From contig JAHBYF010000005.1 in assembly GCA_019636095.1 (NCBI GenBank), positions 124,001-188,000 on the forward strand: a stretch of 64,000 nucleotides of DNA, given 5' to 3'. A program made the position numbers and the translations under genes. The notes beneath the pieces are model-generated. The model made no database searches, was not told where the DNA came from, and saw only the letters and a program-made list of their open reading frames with translations. This stretch comes from Hyphomonadaceae bacterium (GTDB lineage Bacteria > Pseudomonadota > Alphaproteobacteria > Caulobacterales > Aquidulcibacteraceae). This document shows, piece by piece, positions 53,612 through 61,346 of this stretch (within the stretch, counting starts at the first letter, position 1; the number at the start of each line of letters is the position of its first letter).

Positions 53612-54060
53612 GAGCTATTGCCTTTCGAGTGCGCCTTGATGGTTTCTCGCGAAAGGTCATTGCTCAGCATGATCTCTCGCTCTGCGCGCAGCTGCTCTAG
53701 TATCTTCTTCTTCGACGCGCTTTTTCCAAAGCGCTCATTACGATCCAATGCGCGATTGTAAATCGCGATGAGTTCAGGGGCGGTGTAGGCTCTCGCGGCG
53801 GCGGCTTTCTTCAGTAGCGCTTCGAAACCGCGATCGTCAGCCATGCTTTCGCGAATCTTGAGACCCAGCGCTTCAGGTTCGAGTCGTTGCTCGGGAAGCT
53901 TTAGCTTTTTCAAGCTTTCAAACAGCGTCCGGATGTCTGCCATTGAATGCGCCTTCAAACTCTCAACGAGTTCGCGCACGCGTTCGTCGCGCTGCGCAGA
54001 ATCGCTTGGCGCAGTGTGAAGAAGCTTTGTTAGATCATCCAGAAGTGTTTCTACCTTCAG
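53608..54060 (-). CDS. Small helical partner of the ParA-like ATPase, probable CTG start
   Basis: The conventional start is GTG 53979 (123 residues), but the same frame continues upstream to CTG at 54060. This overlaps the ATPase stop as CTGA and has AGGAGG about 6 bases before it. The added residues K-V-E-T-L-L-D-D-L-T-K-L-L look protein-like. The 150-residue product is charged and almost wholly helical, with a Lys/Arg-rich second half. No known family. Tail-to-tail overlap of 4 bases with the MBL gene. Base composition is less GC-rich than its surroundings. Confidence 0.6.
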   Translation of the reverse strand: MKVETLLDDLTKLLHTAPSDSAQRDERVRELVESLKAHSMADIRTLFESLKKLKLPEQRLEPEALGLKIRESMADDRGFEALLKKAAAARAYTAPELIAIYNRALDRNERFGKSASKKKILEQLRAEREIMLSNDLSRETIKAHSKGNSS

Positions 54061-55139
54061 TTTAACCTCCTGCTTACCTTCGCTCCGATGGAGTCGAAGA
54101 CATCGCGAGCGTCTGCATTCATGACGTACGCGATACCTTCGCCCGCCACGTTATATATAGCAGCTGTTCTGGGAACTGCAGCATCCGCAAGCACCCAAGA
54201 GTCGCCGCCGAGGATGCGTCGAACTTCTGCGTTGATGCGCTCAGCCACGCGGTTCTCGCGCAAGGTGAGCTGCCCGCCGCGATATACCATTGTCGGAATA
54301 ATACCGAATAGCTTCAGATGAGGGAAAACCGTCGGCCGCAGCTCGGCCAATTGCTGGGCGAAATAGGTCACCGCCTCAGACGAAAGAAGGTCCAGAATTG
54401 TCGGGATAATTAGGTGCGTGCTCGCGCACAGGGCATTGATAGTCGCGGTACTAAATCGCGGTGGCGCATCAATGATGACGATCTCGTATTCGGCGAACTC
54501 CGGACTCTCTAGTACGTTGCGGAGGCGATATCTTACGTCAATTTTGTCGTCGGCCGCCCAACCGATTAGTTGTTGGGTTTCCTGAATGTCGAGCGGATAA
54601 AACGCCGTATAGATGTCGGCTCTGCTAATTGACTGCTGGGGCTTATCGTCGTGAGTGATAGGTAGTGCCGCCTCGCGCAGTTGCCGCATGTTCGGGTTCG
54701 GCGCGATGAGCTGAGCGGCTGTGTATGTGTTCCGACGGTGGCCGATCATTCGCGCGCAGGAGAATGACAGTGAGCCCTGATAGTCGAAGTCGATGAGGAG
54801 AACACGCTTCCCTTCCTTCTCGGCGAAGTAGGCGGCAAGATTTGCGGATAGAGTTGTCTTGCCGACTCCGCCTTTGAAATTTCCCACGGTAATGACCTTC
54901 TTCTGCCCTTTGTAGGCTAGGTCGGTTCGATCTGTGGGTGCCTTGCTCCAAATGATCTGCCCGAGAACAGGCAGAGGCGCTGCGTTGTCGCGCTCCTTTT
55001 CAAGTTCGCCTTCGATTTCTCGCCGACGCTTGTTGACTCGGTAGTTGTGCCAGCCGCGTATCGCCGCAAGAAGTCCTGCGATTGCCGTTACTAGCGCCGC
55101 AATCGCGAGCAATAGCTGCGTGATCTGGTCGACGTTCAT
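54057..55139 (-). CDS. Membrane-tethered ParA/MinD-type ATPase
   Basis: A 360-residue protein. An N-terminal membrane helix (about 7-27) and a charged Arg/Glu-rich coiled segment (about 33-52) precede a ParA-type ATPase domain. The deviant Walker A is K89-G-G-V-G-K94-T-T, the A' motif is I-D-F-D-Y-Q-G-S-L-S (Tyr where ParA usually has Pro) and Walker B is V-I-I-D-A-P-P. Classical ParA and MinD lack an N-terminal anchor. The nearest gene is a coupled small helical protein, not ParB. GC is lower than the neighbours, suggesting transfer. Confidence 0.85.
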   Translation of the reverse strand: MNVDQITQLLLAIAALVTAIAGLLAAIRGWHNYRVNKRRREIEGELEKERDNAAPLPVLGQIIWSKAPTDRTDLAYKGQKKVITVGNFKGGVGKTTLSANLAAYFAEKEGKRVLLIDFDYQGSLSFSCARMIGHRRNTYTAAQLIAPNPNMRQLREAALPITHDDKPQQSISRADIYTAFYPLDIQETQQLIGWAADDKIDVRYRLRNVLESPEFAEYEIVIIDAPPRFSTATINALCASTHLIIPTILDLLSSEAVTYFAQQLAELRPTVFPHLKLFGIIPTMVYRGGQLTLRENRVAERINAEVRRILGGDSWVLADAAVPRTAAIYNVAGEGIAYVMNADARDVFDSIGAKVSRRLN

Positions 55140-55331
55140 TTATTTCCCCCTGCCGACTGAGAATTAAGCACAAGCAATCTTCGCGAGCCAGACGGCTGTA
55201 CAAAATTCACGATCTCGAAGGTCTATCCCACCACCCGCGCCCCAAAATCCCACGCGCAATCAACGCTCCGCGCTCAATCGCACACCAATCTATCCAACAC
55301 CCTCCGCACCGCCCGCATACTCGCGCGCATC
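55140..55331. other. Intergenic gap upstream of the ParA-like unit
   Basis: About 190 bases with no gene or clear hairpin. The composition changes from AT-richer near the ParA-like start to strongly GC/C-rich towards 55331, consistent with the edge of an acquired segment. No direct repeat, tRNA end or integrase was seen. Confidence 0.5.
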
Positions 55332-55802
55332 ATGCGTCAATCGCGCCATCCCACTCATCACCGCGTCAACAGGCTGAATGCCTGGGCGCGGCTTTGGTTG
55401 GTGTGGTTCGTCGGCTTCTGCTCGTCGTTCTGGCGCGACGACCGCGCGCAAGCAGGTGACGTCGCGCGCGTCGCGCGGGGCATCGCTTCGCTCGCCGTCG
55501 TCAATGCGATGGCGCGCATGCCGGCGCCGCGGCGCACCAACAATCGTCACGGCCGTCTCAATCCCGCGCGCCAACGCACCGTCGCCGGCAGCCGCCTGCG
55601 CCGTGCGTTGCAGGGTAGGGATTGGCGCACGCGGCTGATGGCGATCCTCAGTGTGATGCGCGATCTCGACACGCACGCCACGCGCCTCGCGCGGCGTCTC
55701 CATCGCGGCCTGACGCGCCTGCGCGTCATTGATCCCAAACCGGACGCCGAGCCAGCGCCGGCGCACTTTGCGGCGTGCGCGATCGGCGCCGACAGCTCCT
55801 AA
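55332..55802 (+). CDS. Arg-rich hypothetical protein
   Basis: A 156-residue protein starting M-R-Q-S-R-H-P with L-N-A-W-A-R-L-W-L-V-W-F-V-G-F, a likely short membrane helix, and then a long Arg/Ala-rich helical region. GC-rich third codon positions in this frame support the plus-strand reading over the overlapping minus-strand frame. No family recognised. Confidence 0.55.
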   Translation: MRQSRHPTHHRVNRLNAWARLWLVWFVGFCSSFWRDDRAQAGDVARVARGIASLAVVNAMARMPAPRRTNNRHGRLNPARQRTVAGSRLRRALQGRDWRTRLMAILSVMRDLDTHATRLARRLHRGLTRLRVIDPKPDAEPAPAHFAACAIGADSS

Positions 55803-55832
55803 CTCCGAAATCCTTCGCCTTCGCGATGCACA

Positions 55833-55861
55833 CAACAAAACGACCCGAGCGAGGCTCGGGC
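55833..55861 (-). terminator. Intrinsic terminator after the DUF1328 gene
   Basis: GCTCGGG (55854-55860) pairs with CCCGAGC (55844-55850) around a 3-base loop. On minus the stem is followed by TCGTTTTGTTGTG, a usable T-rich tail. It lies 27 bases past the stop of the DUF1328-like gene. Confidence 0.75.
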
Positions 55862-55887
55862 CGTGGAGTGGTCGTGCGGGGAAGTAA

Positions 55888-56346
55888 TTAGTGGTCGCGG
55901 TCGTTGTCTGGATCGACGTTGTCGGAGGCTTCGTCCAAACCATCGGCCGCATCGTTGCGAACCTGATTGCTGGTTTCTTGGACGAGGTCACTGGCGCGAT
56001 CGGCGCCTTCGGAAAGCGCATCGCTCGTGCCTTCGGCCAATTGCACAGCCGTGCGGTCAATCTCAGCGCCAACGCGTTCAGCCGACATGTCGTTGTCGAC
56101 CCAGGCATAAACCAAGAGCGCCACGCCGCCGATCAGCGCAATCGTCGCCGCCGTGCGGCCGCTGCCGCCATGCCCGACCGCATGTGTGCCGCCGAACGAG
56201 TTGAACAGCAGCGACAGCACAAACAGGGCGAGGAAAACCCAGAACAGAATGATGGCGATGCCGGTGAACGCCGAAGCGATGCCGCCAAAACCGAAAACCG
56301 CCGCAACAAGGGCGGCAATAAAGAAGCCGACTGCCCAGCCGAGCAT
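55888..56346 (-). CDS. DUF1328-like membrane protein with helical extension
   Basis: A 152-residue protein. The first 45 residues match DUF1328 ([29 protein letters not shown]): two membrane helices. A third helix (about 66-82) and an acidic amphipathic tail rich in Asp, Ala and Ser extend it well beyond the usual 50-60 residues. GGAGAA precedes ATG 56346. Function unknown. Confidence 0.8.
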   Translation of the reverse strand: MLGWAVGFFIAALVAAVFGFGGIASAFTGIAIILFWVFLALFVLSLLFNSFGGTHAVGHGGSGRTAATIALIGGVALLVYAWVDNDMSAERVGAEIDRTAVQLAEGTSDALSEGADRASDLVQETSNQVRNDAADGLDEASDNVDPDNDRDH

Positions 56347-56430
56347 GGGAAATTCTCCGTTCAGCAAATCTGACGACGCTGAAACGTTGGTTCCCAGGCG
56401 AAGTTCCCGGCTAGCGCAACTTTTGTCGCG

Positions 56431-56736
56431 CTAGATCGGCATCCGCAGAATTTCTTGATACGCGCTGATCACCTGATCGCGCACCGCGATCACCGTCTGC
56501 AATTGCGTTTCCGCCGCCGCGATCGCGGTCACGACATCGACAATGTCGGCTTGCCCGCCCGCGACCGCGAGCGATTGCTGTTCGGCAACGTTTGCACTCG
56601 CGCCGGCTTGGCGGATCGCTTCCTGCACAAGATTGCCGAAGTCGACGCCTTCGCTGCCGCCTGTCGCGCCGCCGCCTTGCATGGCTTGCGCGGCCTGCTG
56701 ATAGGCCCGCGCAGCCGAGACTGGATCGATCGCCAT
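56431..56736 (-). CDS. fliE: Flagellar hook-basal body protein FliE
   Basis: A 101-residue protein with the FliE C-terminal pattern: E-x-Q-L-Q-T-V-I-A-V-R-D-Q-V-I-S-A-Y-Q-E-I-L-R-M-P-I. It joins the MS ring to the proximal rod. Last gene of the flgB-flgC-fliE operon, 4 bases after flgC. Confidence 0.95.
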   Translation of the reverse strand: MAIDPVSAARAYQQAAQAMQGGGATGGSEGVDFGNLVQEAIRQAGASANVAEQQSLAVAGGQADIVDVVTAIAAAETQLQTVIAVRDQVISAYQEILRMPI

Positions 56737-56740
56737 CTAA

Positions 56741-57151
56741 CTATCTCCGCAAAAGATCGAGTGCGCGCGAGGTCATCGTTCGCGCCGCTTCGATCATGTT
56801 CAAATTGGCTTCGTAAGCGCGCGTCGCTTCGCGCATGTCCATCATCTCAACCAGCGTGTCGACATTCGGCAGCCGCACATAGCCGCGATCATCCGCCGCT
56901 GGATGCGATGGATTATATTCTTCGCGAAACTCGGTCATGTCGTTGACCGCGCCTTCGACGCGAACGCCGCGCGCGCCGGACGCAAGCGTGGTGCTCTCCA
57001 ACAGCGGAATGCGGCGGCGGAACGGATCTTCGTTCGGATTGACGCCGGTCGAGTTGGCGTTGGCGATGTTTTCCGCAGCGATCCGCATGCGCGTTTGTTG
57101 GGCGCGCATGCCGGAGGCGGCAGCCGAGATCGCGGCGTTGATGTCAGTCAT
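56741..57151 (-). CDS. flgC: Flagellar basal-body rod protein FlgC
   Basis: A 136-residue rod protein. The N-terminal S-G-M-R-A-Q-Q-T-R-M-R-I-A-A-E-N-I-A-N-A-N-S-T and C-terminal A-T-R-A-Y-E-A-N-L-N-M-I-E-A-A are diagnostic. It forms the proximal rod with FlgB, exported by the flagellar type III system encoded nearby. Confidence 0.95.
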   Translation of the reverse strand: MTDINAAISAAASGMRAQQTRMRIAAENIANANSTGVNPNEDPFRRRIPLLESTTLASGARGVRVEGAVNDMTEFREEYNPSHPAADDRGYVRLPNVDTLVEMMDMREATRAYEANLNMIEAARTMTSRALDLLRR

Positions 57152-57154
57152 CTA

Positions 57155-57565
57155 CTATCTCCCAGGCGGACGCGCGGCCATGCGAACGAGTTCAAGGCCT
57201 TTCTGGTAGAGCGCGATGCCGGTTTCGAATTCCATCCGCGTCTGCGCAGCGGCCGACATTTGCTCTTCGAGCACCACCGCATTGCCGTCGATCGTCGTTT
57301 CGCTGTCGTCGCGGGTGACAACCCGCGTTTGGCCGTTGCCGCCGCCGGGCGACATGTGGCCCGGCCTCGTGCGCGCCATTTGCAAACCGCCGCCCCCGGC
57401 AGCCGAGGCGACCATGCGCTCAAAGCCGGAAGTATCCACATCGCGCGGCCGGTAGCCGGGTGTCGAAGCGTTGGCGATGTTTTCCGAGATAAGCCGCTGG
57501 CGCTCGCTCAACTGATCGAGCCGGCTGCGCAGCAATCCGAAGAAAGGGGTGTTGGCTAGATCCAT
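57155..57565 (-). CDS. flgB: Flagellar basal-body rod protein FlgB
   Basis: A 136-residue rod protein with R-Q-R-L-I-S-E-N-I-A-N-A-S-T-P-G-Y near the N-terminus. First gene of the flgB-flgC-fliE operon. Its start codon is 49 bases from a CtrA-like box whose TTAACC end points towards it. Confidence 0.95.
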   Translation of the reverse strand: MDLANTPFFGLLRSRLDQLSERQRLISENIANASTPGYRPRDVDTSGFERMVASAAGGGGLQMARTRPGHMSPGGGNGQTRVVTRDDSETTIDGNAVVLEEQMSAAAQTRMEFETGIALYQKGLELVRMAARPPGR

Positions 57566-57610
57566 GCGGTCCGACTCGGGGCTGCAAACTTTGCCTAGTC
57601 GAACCCAACG

Positions 57611-57660
57611 TGGTTAAGCGCGACTTAATTTCGCGCGCGAAAATTAAGACCTCGTTTACC
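57611..57660. promoter_or_regulatory. Two opposed CtrA-like boxes between flgB and fliO
   Basis: On minus, TTAAGTCGCGCTTAACC (57612-57628) is a full match to TTAA-N7-TTAAC, facing flgB. On plus, TTAA (57644-57647), seven bases, then TTTACC (57655-57660) is a one-mismatch version facing fliO. Between and within them lies the dyad CTTAATTT / AAATTAAG (57624-57631, 57641-57648). CtrA activates class II flagellar genes in Caulobacter. Confidence 0.75.
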
Positions 57661-57703
57661 AAACCGGCCCAGCCACTGTTGCATAAACTCCAGAACGGAG
57701 ACG

Positions 57704-58006
57704 GTGGTGGACTTGCTGGATTATGCGCGGACGGTCTTCGCGCTTATCGCCACTCTCGCGCTTATCGTCGGCGTAGCCTACGCCGCGCGCCGCTTCGGCA
57801 TGCTGCAACCCGGCGGGCCGGGTGTGAAGCGCATGCGCGTCACCGAAACGCTGTTGATCGATACCCGCCGCCGCATGGTGATCGTGCGCGTCGATGACCG
57901 CGAGCACGTCATGCTGCTGGGGCCTGCCGGGGATCTGTTGGTCAGCGACATGGCCGCAAAGGAGACGCCGGCGCCTGAAACGCCCGCAGGGGAGACGCCG
58001 ACGTGA
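57704..58006 (+). CDS. fliO: Flagellar biosynthesis protein FliO
   Basis: A 100-residue protein: one N-terminal membrane helix (about 8-28), then R-M-R-V-T-E-T-L-L-I-D-T-R-R-R-M-V-I-V-R-V-D and a short acidic tail, as in FliO, which helps assemble the FliP ring. The start is GTG 57704, or the adjacent GTG 57707. The stop overlaps the fliP start (GTGA). Confidence 0.85.
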   Translation: MVDLLDYARTVFALIATLALIVGVAYAARRFGMLQPGGPGVKRMRVTETLLIDTRRRMVIVRVDDREHVMLLGPAGDLLVSDMAAKETPAPETPAGETPT

Positions 58007-58824
58007 GCGCAGTTCGCAAAGCCCCGAAGAAGGCGTTCTGGGAAGCTGGCTGGGGCAAGACCGCCATTATTCTCGGCATGTCACTGGCGCTCTCGATGTC
58101 GATCGGCGCAGGCGTTGCCTATGCGGCTGCGACCAATCCGACGCTATCGGTGAACCTCGGCACCGGCGATGGCCTCACGGCGCGTGTGATGCAGCTCGCG
58201 GCGCTGATCACGGTGCTCTCGCTTGCGCCGTCGATCATCATCATGACGACGAGCTTCGTACGCATCGTCGTTGTGCTCTCACTGTTGCGCACCGCCATCG
58301 GTTTGCAGCAAGCGCCGCCGAACGTGGTGATCATCTCACTCTCGCTCTTTCTCACCGCGTTCGTGATGCAGCCGGTGTGGAGTGAGGCCTATCAGGCCGG
58401 GATTGGCCCGGTGATGCAGGAAGAGATGCCGCTCGACGAAGCGTTTCCGCGTATCGCCGCGCCGCTCAAGACCTTCATGGCGAGCCAGACCCGCGATGAC
58501 GATTTGGCGCTCTTTATCGATATGGCGCGCCTAGAGACGCCGCCTGCGAGTGCGGAAGACACGCCGCTTCGGATCATGGCACCGGCTTTCATGATCTCAG
58601 AGCTGAGGCGTGCGTTCGAGATCGGCTTCATGCTGTTTATCCCGTTCGTCATCATCGACCTCGTGGTCGCGTCGCTGCTCATGGCCATGGGCATGATGAT
58701 GATGCCGCCGGTGACGGTAAGCTTGCCGTTCAAGCTGATCTTCTTCGTGCTGGTGGACGGCTGGCGCTTGGTCGCGGGCAGCCTCATTGAAAGCTTCAAC
58801 GCCGGCGCGCCGCCGGGCGGATAG
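58003..58824 (+). CDS. fliP: Flagellar export apparatus protein FliP
   Basis: A 273-residue membrane component of the flagellar type III export gate. Landmarks: M-T-S-F-V-R-I-V-V-V-L-S-L-L-R-T-A-I-G, then Q-x-P-P-N-V-V, then A-F-M-I-S-E-L-R-R-A-F-E-I-G-F and M-G-M-M-M-M-P-P near the end. The N-terminal basic, Lys-rich leader precedes the signal-like helix. The start is GTG 58003. Confidence 0.95.
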   Translation: MSAVRKAPKKAFWEAGWGKTAIILGMSLALSMSIGAGVAYAAATNPTLSVNLGTGDGLTARVMQLAALITVLSLAPSIIIMTTSFVRIVVVLSLLRTAIGLQQAPPNVVIISLSLFLTAFVMQPVWSEAYQAGIGPVMQEEMPLDEAFPRIAAPLKTFMASQTRDDDLALFIDMARLETPPASAEDTPLRIMAPAFMISELRRAFEIGFMLFIPFVIIDLVVASLLMAMGMMMMPPVTVSLPFKLIFFVLVDGWRLVAGSLIESFNAGAPPGG

Positions 58825-58841
58825 TTCGAGTAATTCGAACT
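58823..58841 (+). terminator. Possible hairpin at the fliP stop
   Basis: AGTTCGA (58823-58829) pairs with TCGAACT (58835-58841) around a 5-base loop, overlapping the fliP stop codon. There is no T-run after it, so this is a weak call. Confidence 0.3.
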
Positions 58842-58849
58842 CGAGCGCC

Positions 58850-58948
58850 TTAGCGTTCGATGCCGAGATCGGCGATCAGCAGGTCTTTGAAGTTGTCGGC
58901 CTTACGGCCGAACAGGCCCCTGAAGAAGTTGGCAATCACATTCAGCAT
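58850..58948 (-). CDS. Small 32-residue ORF in the fliP-fliQ gap
   Basis: The peptide begins M-L-N-V-I-A-N-F-F-R-G-L-F-G-R-K, an amphipathic helix, and ends D-L-G-I-E-R before TAA. A G-rich CAGGGGG lies about 8 bases upstream of the ATG. It occupies most of the coding capacity in the only gap over 300 bases in the window. Without homologues to compare it could also be chance. Confidence 0.45.
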   Translation of the reverse strand: MLNVIANFFRGLFGRKADNFKDLLIADLGIER

Positions 58949-59225
58949 CGCAGCCCCCTGCAGCACGTTTCCTCGACGCGTTCTGCGTTCGGAACGAGCC
59001 CATCGTTCCATGCACGTCTGAATCCAAGATGAGGCGGAATCGGTAAATTGGATGCCCCCCGAGCAAACTCAGTTTTACTGTGGCCGGGTAGGCACAGTTA
59101 GGTGTGCGGAAATTCACACAGTGACGGCTTGCATAGACGTAACCCTCTCTGAAACCTCGCATTAACCACGTCAGGCCGACCCCTTCTCTGGGCGGCAGAA
59201 TTTGCCGACCCCTCGGAGGCCACGG
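58949..59225. other. Gap upstream of fliQ, probable promoter region
   Basis: About 280 bases with no convincing gene. TTAACC at 59162-59167, preceded at seven bases by GAAA, gives a half-matching CtrA-like box about 60 bases upstream of the fliQ start. No clear sigma-54 element was found. Confidence 0.4.
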
Positions 59226-59489
59226 ATGTCTGGCGCGGAAGTTCTCGATCTCGGTCGCGATGCAATCTGGATCACTGTGCTCGTCGCCGCAGGCCCCATG
59301 ATTGTGGGGTTGGTTGTGGGTCTGGTCGTCTCGTTGCTGCAAACGCTGACGCAGATACAGGAACAGACTTTGGTGTTCGTGCCGAAGATCCTCGCGATCT
59401 TCTTTGCCATCCTGCTCTTCTTGCCGATCATGGGCGGCCTGTTGGGTGGCTTCACCACCCAAATCTTCGAACGCATCGCGGCGTTCTGA
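59226..59489 (+). CDS. fliQ: Flagellar export apparatus protein FliQ
   Basis: An 87-residue protein with two membrane helices and the FliQ pattern G-L-V-V-S-L-L-Q-T-L-T-Q-I-Q-E-Q-T-L-V-F-V-P-K. Length is standard from ATG 59226; the upstream frame to 59202 is rejected. Stop and fliR start share one base (TGATG). Confidence 0.95.
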   Translation: MSGAEVLDLGRDAIWITVLVAAGPMIVGLVVGLVVSLLQTLTQIQEQTLVFVPKILAIFFAILLFLPIMGGLLGGFTTQIFERIAAF

Positions 59490-60244
59490 TGGACCTCACG
59501 CTCTACGGCGTCGAGATCTGGGCGACTGCGCTGCTGTTCGGCCGCATCGGCGGCATGATCATGCTGTTGCCGGGCTTTGGCGAACCATCGGTGCCGGGGC
59601 GTATTCGTTTGGCGTTTGCGTTGGCAATGGCGATTGCGCTTGGCCCGGCGTTGTCGAGCAATGTGCCGCCGCCGGCGGACTCCGCGTTGGGCATGGCCTT
59701 TCAGGTTGGCTCCGAAGTTCTCATCGGCGTGCTGCTCGGTGGTGCGGCGCGCATACTCGTCTCGGCGTTGGCGACGGCTGGTCAAATCGTCGGCATGGAA
59801 ATGGGCATCTCGTTCGCGCAGACTGCAGACCCCACGGCGACGGGTTCGGGGCAACTCGTGGCTGTGTTTCTCGGTGTGTTGGGCGTCGCGCTGATTTTCG
59901 CGACCGGGCTTCACCACATGTTCCTGCAGGGGATCGCCGGATCGTACGAGGTCATCTCGATCGGCGGGCAGCCGCCGGTCGGCGATGCCGCGCAGCTTGC
60001 GCTTGATGCGACGGCGTCTTCCTTCCGTGTCGGTTTTCAGATCGCGGTGCCACTGCTTGTAGCCGGGATGCTGTTTCGCGTTGGCATGGGCGTGCTCTCG
60101 CGTTTGATCCCGCAAATCCAAGTGTTTTTCGTCGCATTGCCGCTGCAGATCATGGGTGGGCTGGTCGTGCTCGCGCTTGGACTTTCCACCGGCATGCTGA
60201 TCTGGCTCGACAGTCTCGATCGCTACGCAACGTGGTTGAGGTAG
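59489..60244 (+). CDS. fliR: Flagellar export apparatus protein FliR
   Basis: A 251-residue multipass gate protein. L-P-G-F-G-E-P-S-V-P-G-R-I-R-L, M-E-M-G-I-S-F-A-Q-T-x-D-P and the C-terminal Q-I-Q-V-F-F-V-A-L-P-L-Q-I match the family. Overlaps fliQ by one base; flhB follows after 6 bases. Confidence 0.95.
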   Translation: MDLTLYGVEIWATALLFGRIGGMIMLLPGFGEPSVPGRIRLAFALAMAIALGPALSSNVPPPADSALGMAFQVGSEVLIGVLLGGAARILVSALATAGQIVGMEMGISFAQTADPTATGSGQLVAVFLGVLGVALIFATGLHHMFLQGIAGSYEVISIGGQPPVGDAAQLALDATASSFRVGFQIAVPLLVAGMLFRVGMGVLSRLIPQIQVFFVALPLQIMGGLVVLALGLSTGMLIWLDSLDRYATWLR

Positions 60245-60250
60245 CGCGAC

Positions 60251-61333
60251 ATGGCCGCTGATGACGACGACAAGACCGAAGAGCCGACACCGCGAAAGCT
60301 AGAACAAGCGCGCGAGAAGGGCGACATCATCTATACGCCTGAAGTGGGTTCGGCGCTCTCTCTGGTTGCGCTGACCGCGATCGTGTCATTCATGGCCGGA
60401 CCCATCGCTTCGCAAATGGCGCACGCGTTTATCGGCTTCTTGTCGATGCCCGACCAGTTCTCGGCCCAACCGGGCGCGCTTGAGCACATTCTCGGCCAGA
60501 TCGGTCTGAAGCTGCTCACCATCTTCGGGTTTGCGTGTTTGACGCTCGCTGCGGCCGGCGTCGCCGCGCGCTATATCCAAGACAAAAGCACGTTCACCAC
60601 AGACAAGCTGGCGCCGAAAATCGAGAAGCTCAATCCGATCGAGGGCGTCAAGCGCGTCTTCGGCAAAGCGGCGGGCGCGTCGTTTCTGAAATCGCTGGCC
60701 AAGCTCGGTGTTGTGGGCGGCGTGATGCTGTGGGCGCTGTGGCCGAAGGATTCATCGTTGCAGAACATGTCGCTGGTCGATCCAGCAGCGCTGTTGCCGT
60801 ACGTGAAGGACCGCGTCGTCGCCATGCTGATCGCGCTGACAAGCGCATCTGCGTTCATCGCCGTCGTCGACTATGTGTTCACGCGCCAATCCTACATGAA
60901 GCGCCAGCGCATGAGCCGCCGCGAAATCAAGGAAGAGCACCGTCAGCAAGACGGTGACCCGATGGTCAAAGCCAAGCTGCGCCAGATACGCATTCAGCGC
61001 TCGCGGCAGCGGATGATGCAGAACGTGCCGCAGGCGAGCGTGGTCATTACGAACCCGACTCACTACGCGGTGGCGCTGAAGTACGACCCGATTTCCACAC
61101 CGGCGCCGGTTTGTCTGGCCATGGGGGTCGATGCGGTGGCGTTCCGAATTCGGGAAGTGGCCGAGGAAAACGACATTCCAATTGTGGAAGATCCGCCCTT
61201 GGCGCGGGCGTTGTTTGCGACCGCTGAACTCGATCAGCCGATTCCAAAGGAACATTACGAGGCCGTGGCGAAGGTAATCGGCTTCGTCATGCGCCTTGCC
61301 CGCCGGCGCGGCCGGCGGCGCTCAGCATTGTGA
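60251..61333 (+). CDS. flhB: Flagellar export switch protein FlhB
   Basis: A 360-residue protein. The N-terminal D-K-T-E-E-P-T-P-R-K-L-E-Q-A-R-E-K-G leads into four membrane helices, and the cytosolic domain holds the autocleavage site N-P-T-H in V-V-I-T-N-P-T-H-Y-A-V-A-L. FlhB switches export from hook to filament subunits. Last gene of fliQ-fliR-flhB; cckA starts 14 bases after its stop. Confidence 0.96.
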   Translation: MAADDDDKTEEPTPRKLEQAREKGDIIYTPEVGSALSLVALTAIVSFMAGPIASQMAHAFIGFLSMPDQFSAQPGALEHILGQIGLKLLTIFGFACLTLAAAGVAARYIQDKSTFTTDKLAPKIEKLNPIEGVKRVFGKAAGASFLKSLAKLGVVGGVMLWALWPKDSSLQNMSLVDPAALLPYVKDRVVAMLIALTSASAFIAVVDYVFTRQSYMKRQRMSRREIKEEHRQQDGDPMVKAKLRQIRIQRSRQRMMQNVPQASVVITNPTHYAVALKYDPISTPAPVCLAMGVDAVAFRIREVAEENDIPIVEDPPLARALFATAELDQPIPKEHYEAVAKVIGFVMRLARRRGRRRSAL

Positions 61334-61346
61334 TTGGAGACGCCCA

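Noticed and set aside
55290..56108. 272-residue minus-strand frame across 55.3-56.1 kb
   Set aside because: It overlaps the better-supported DUF1328-like gene on the same strand and the plus-strand Arg-rich gene; composition is Arg/Thr/Ala shadow-like.
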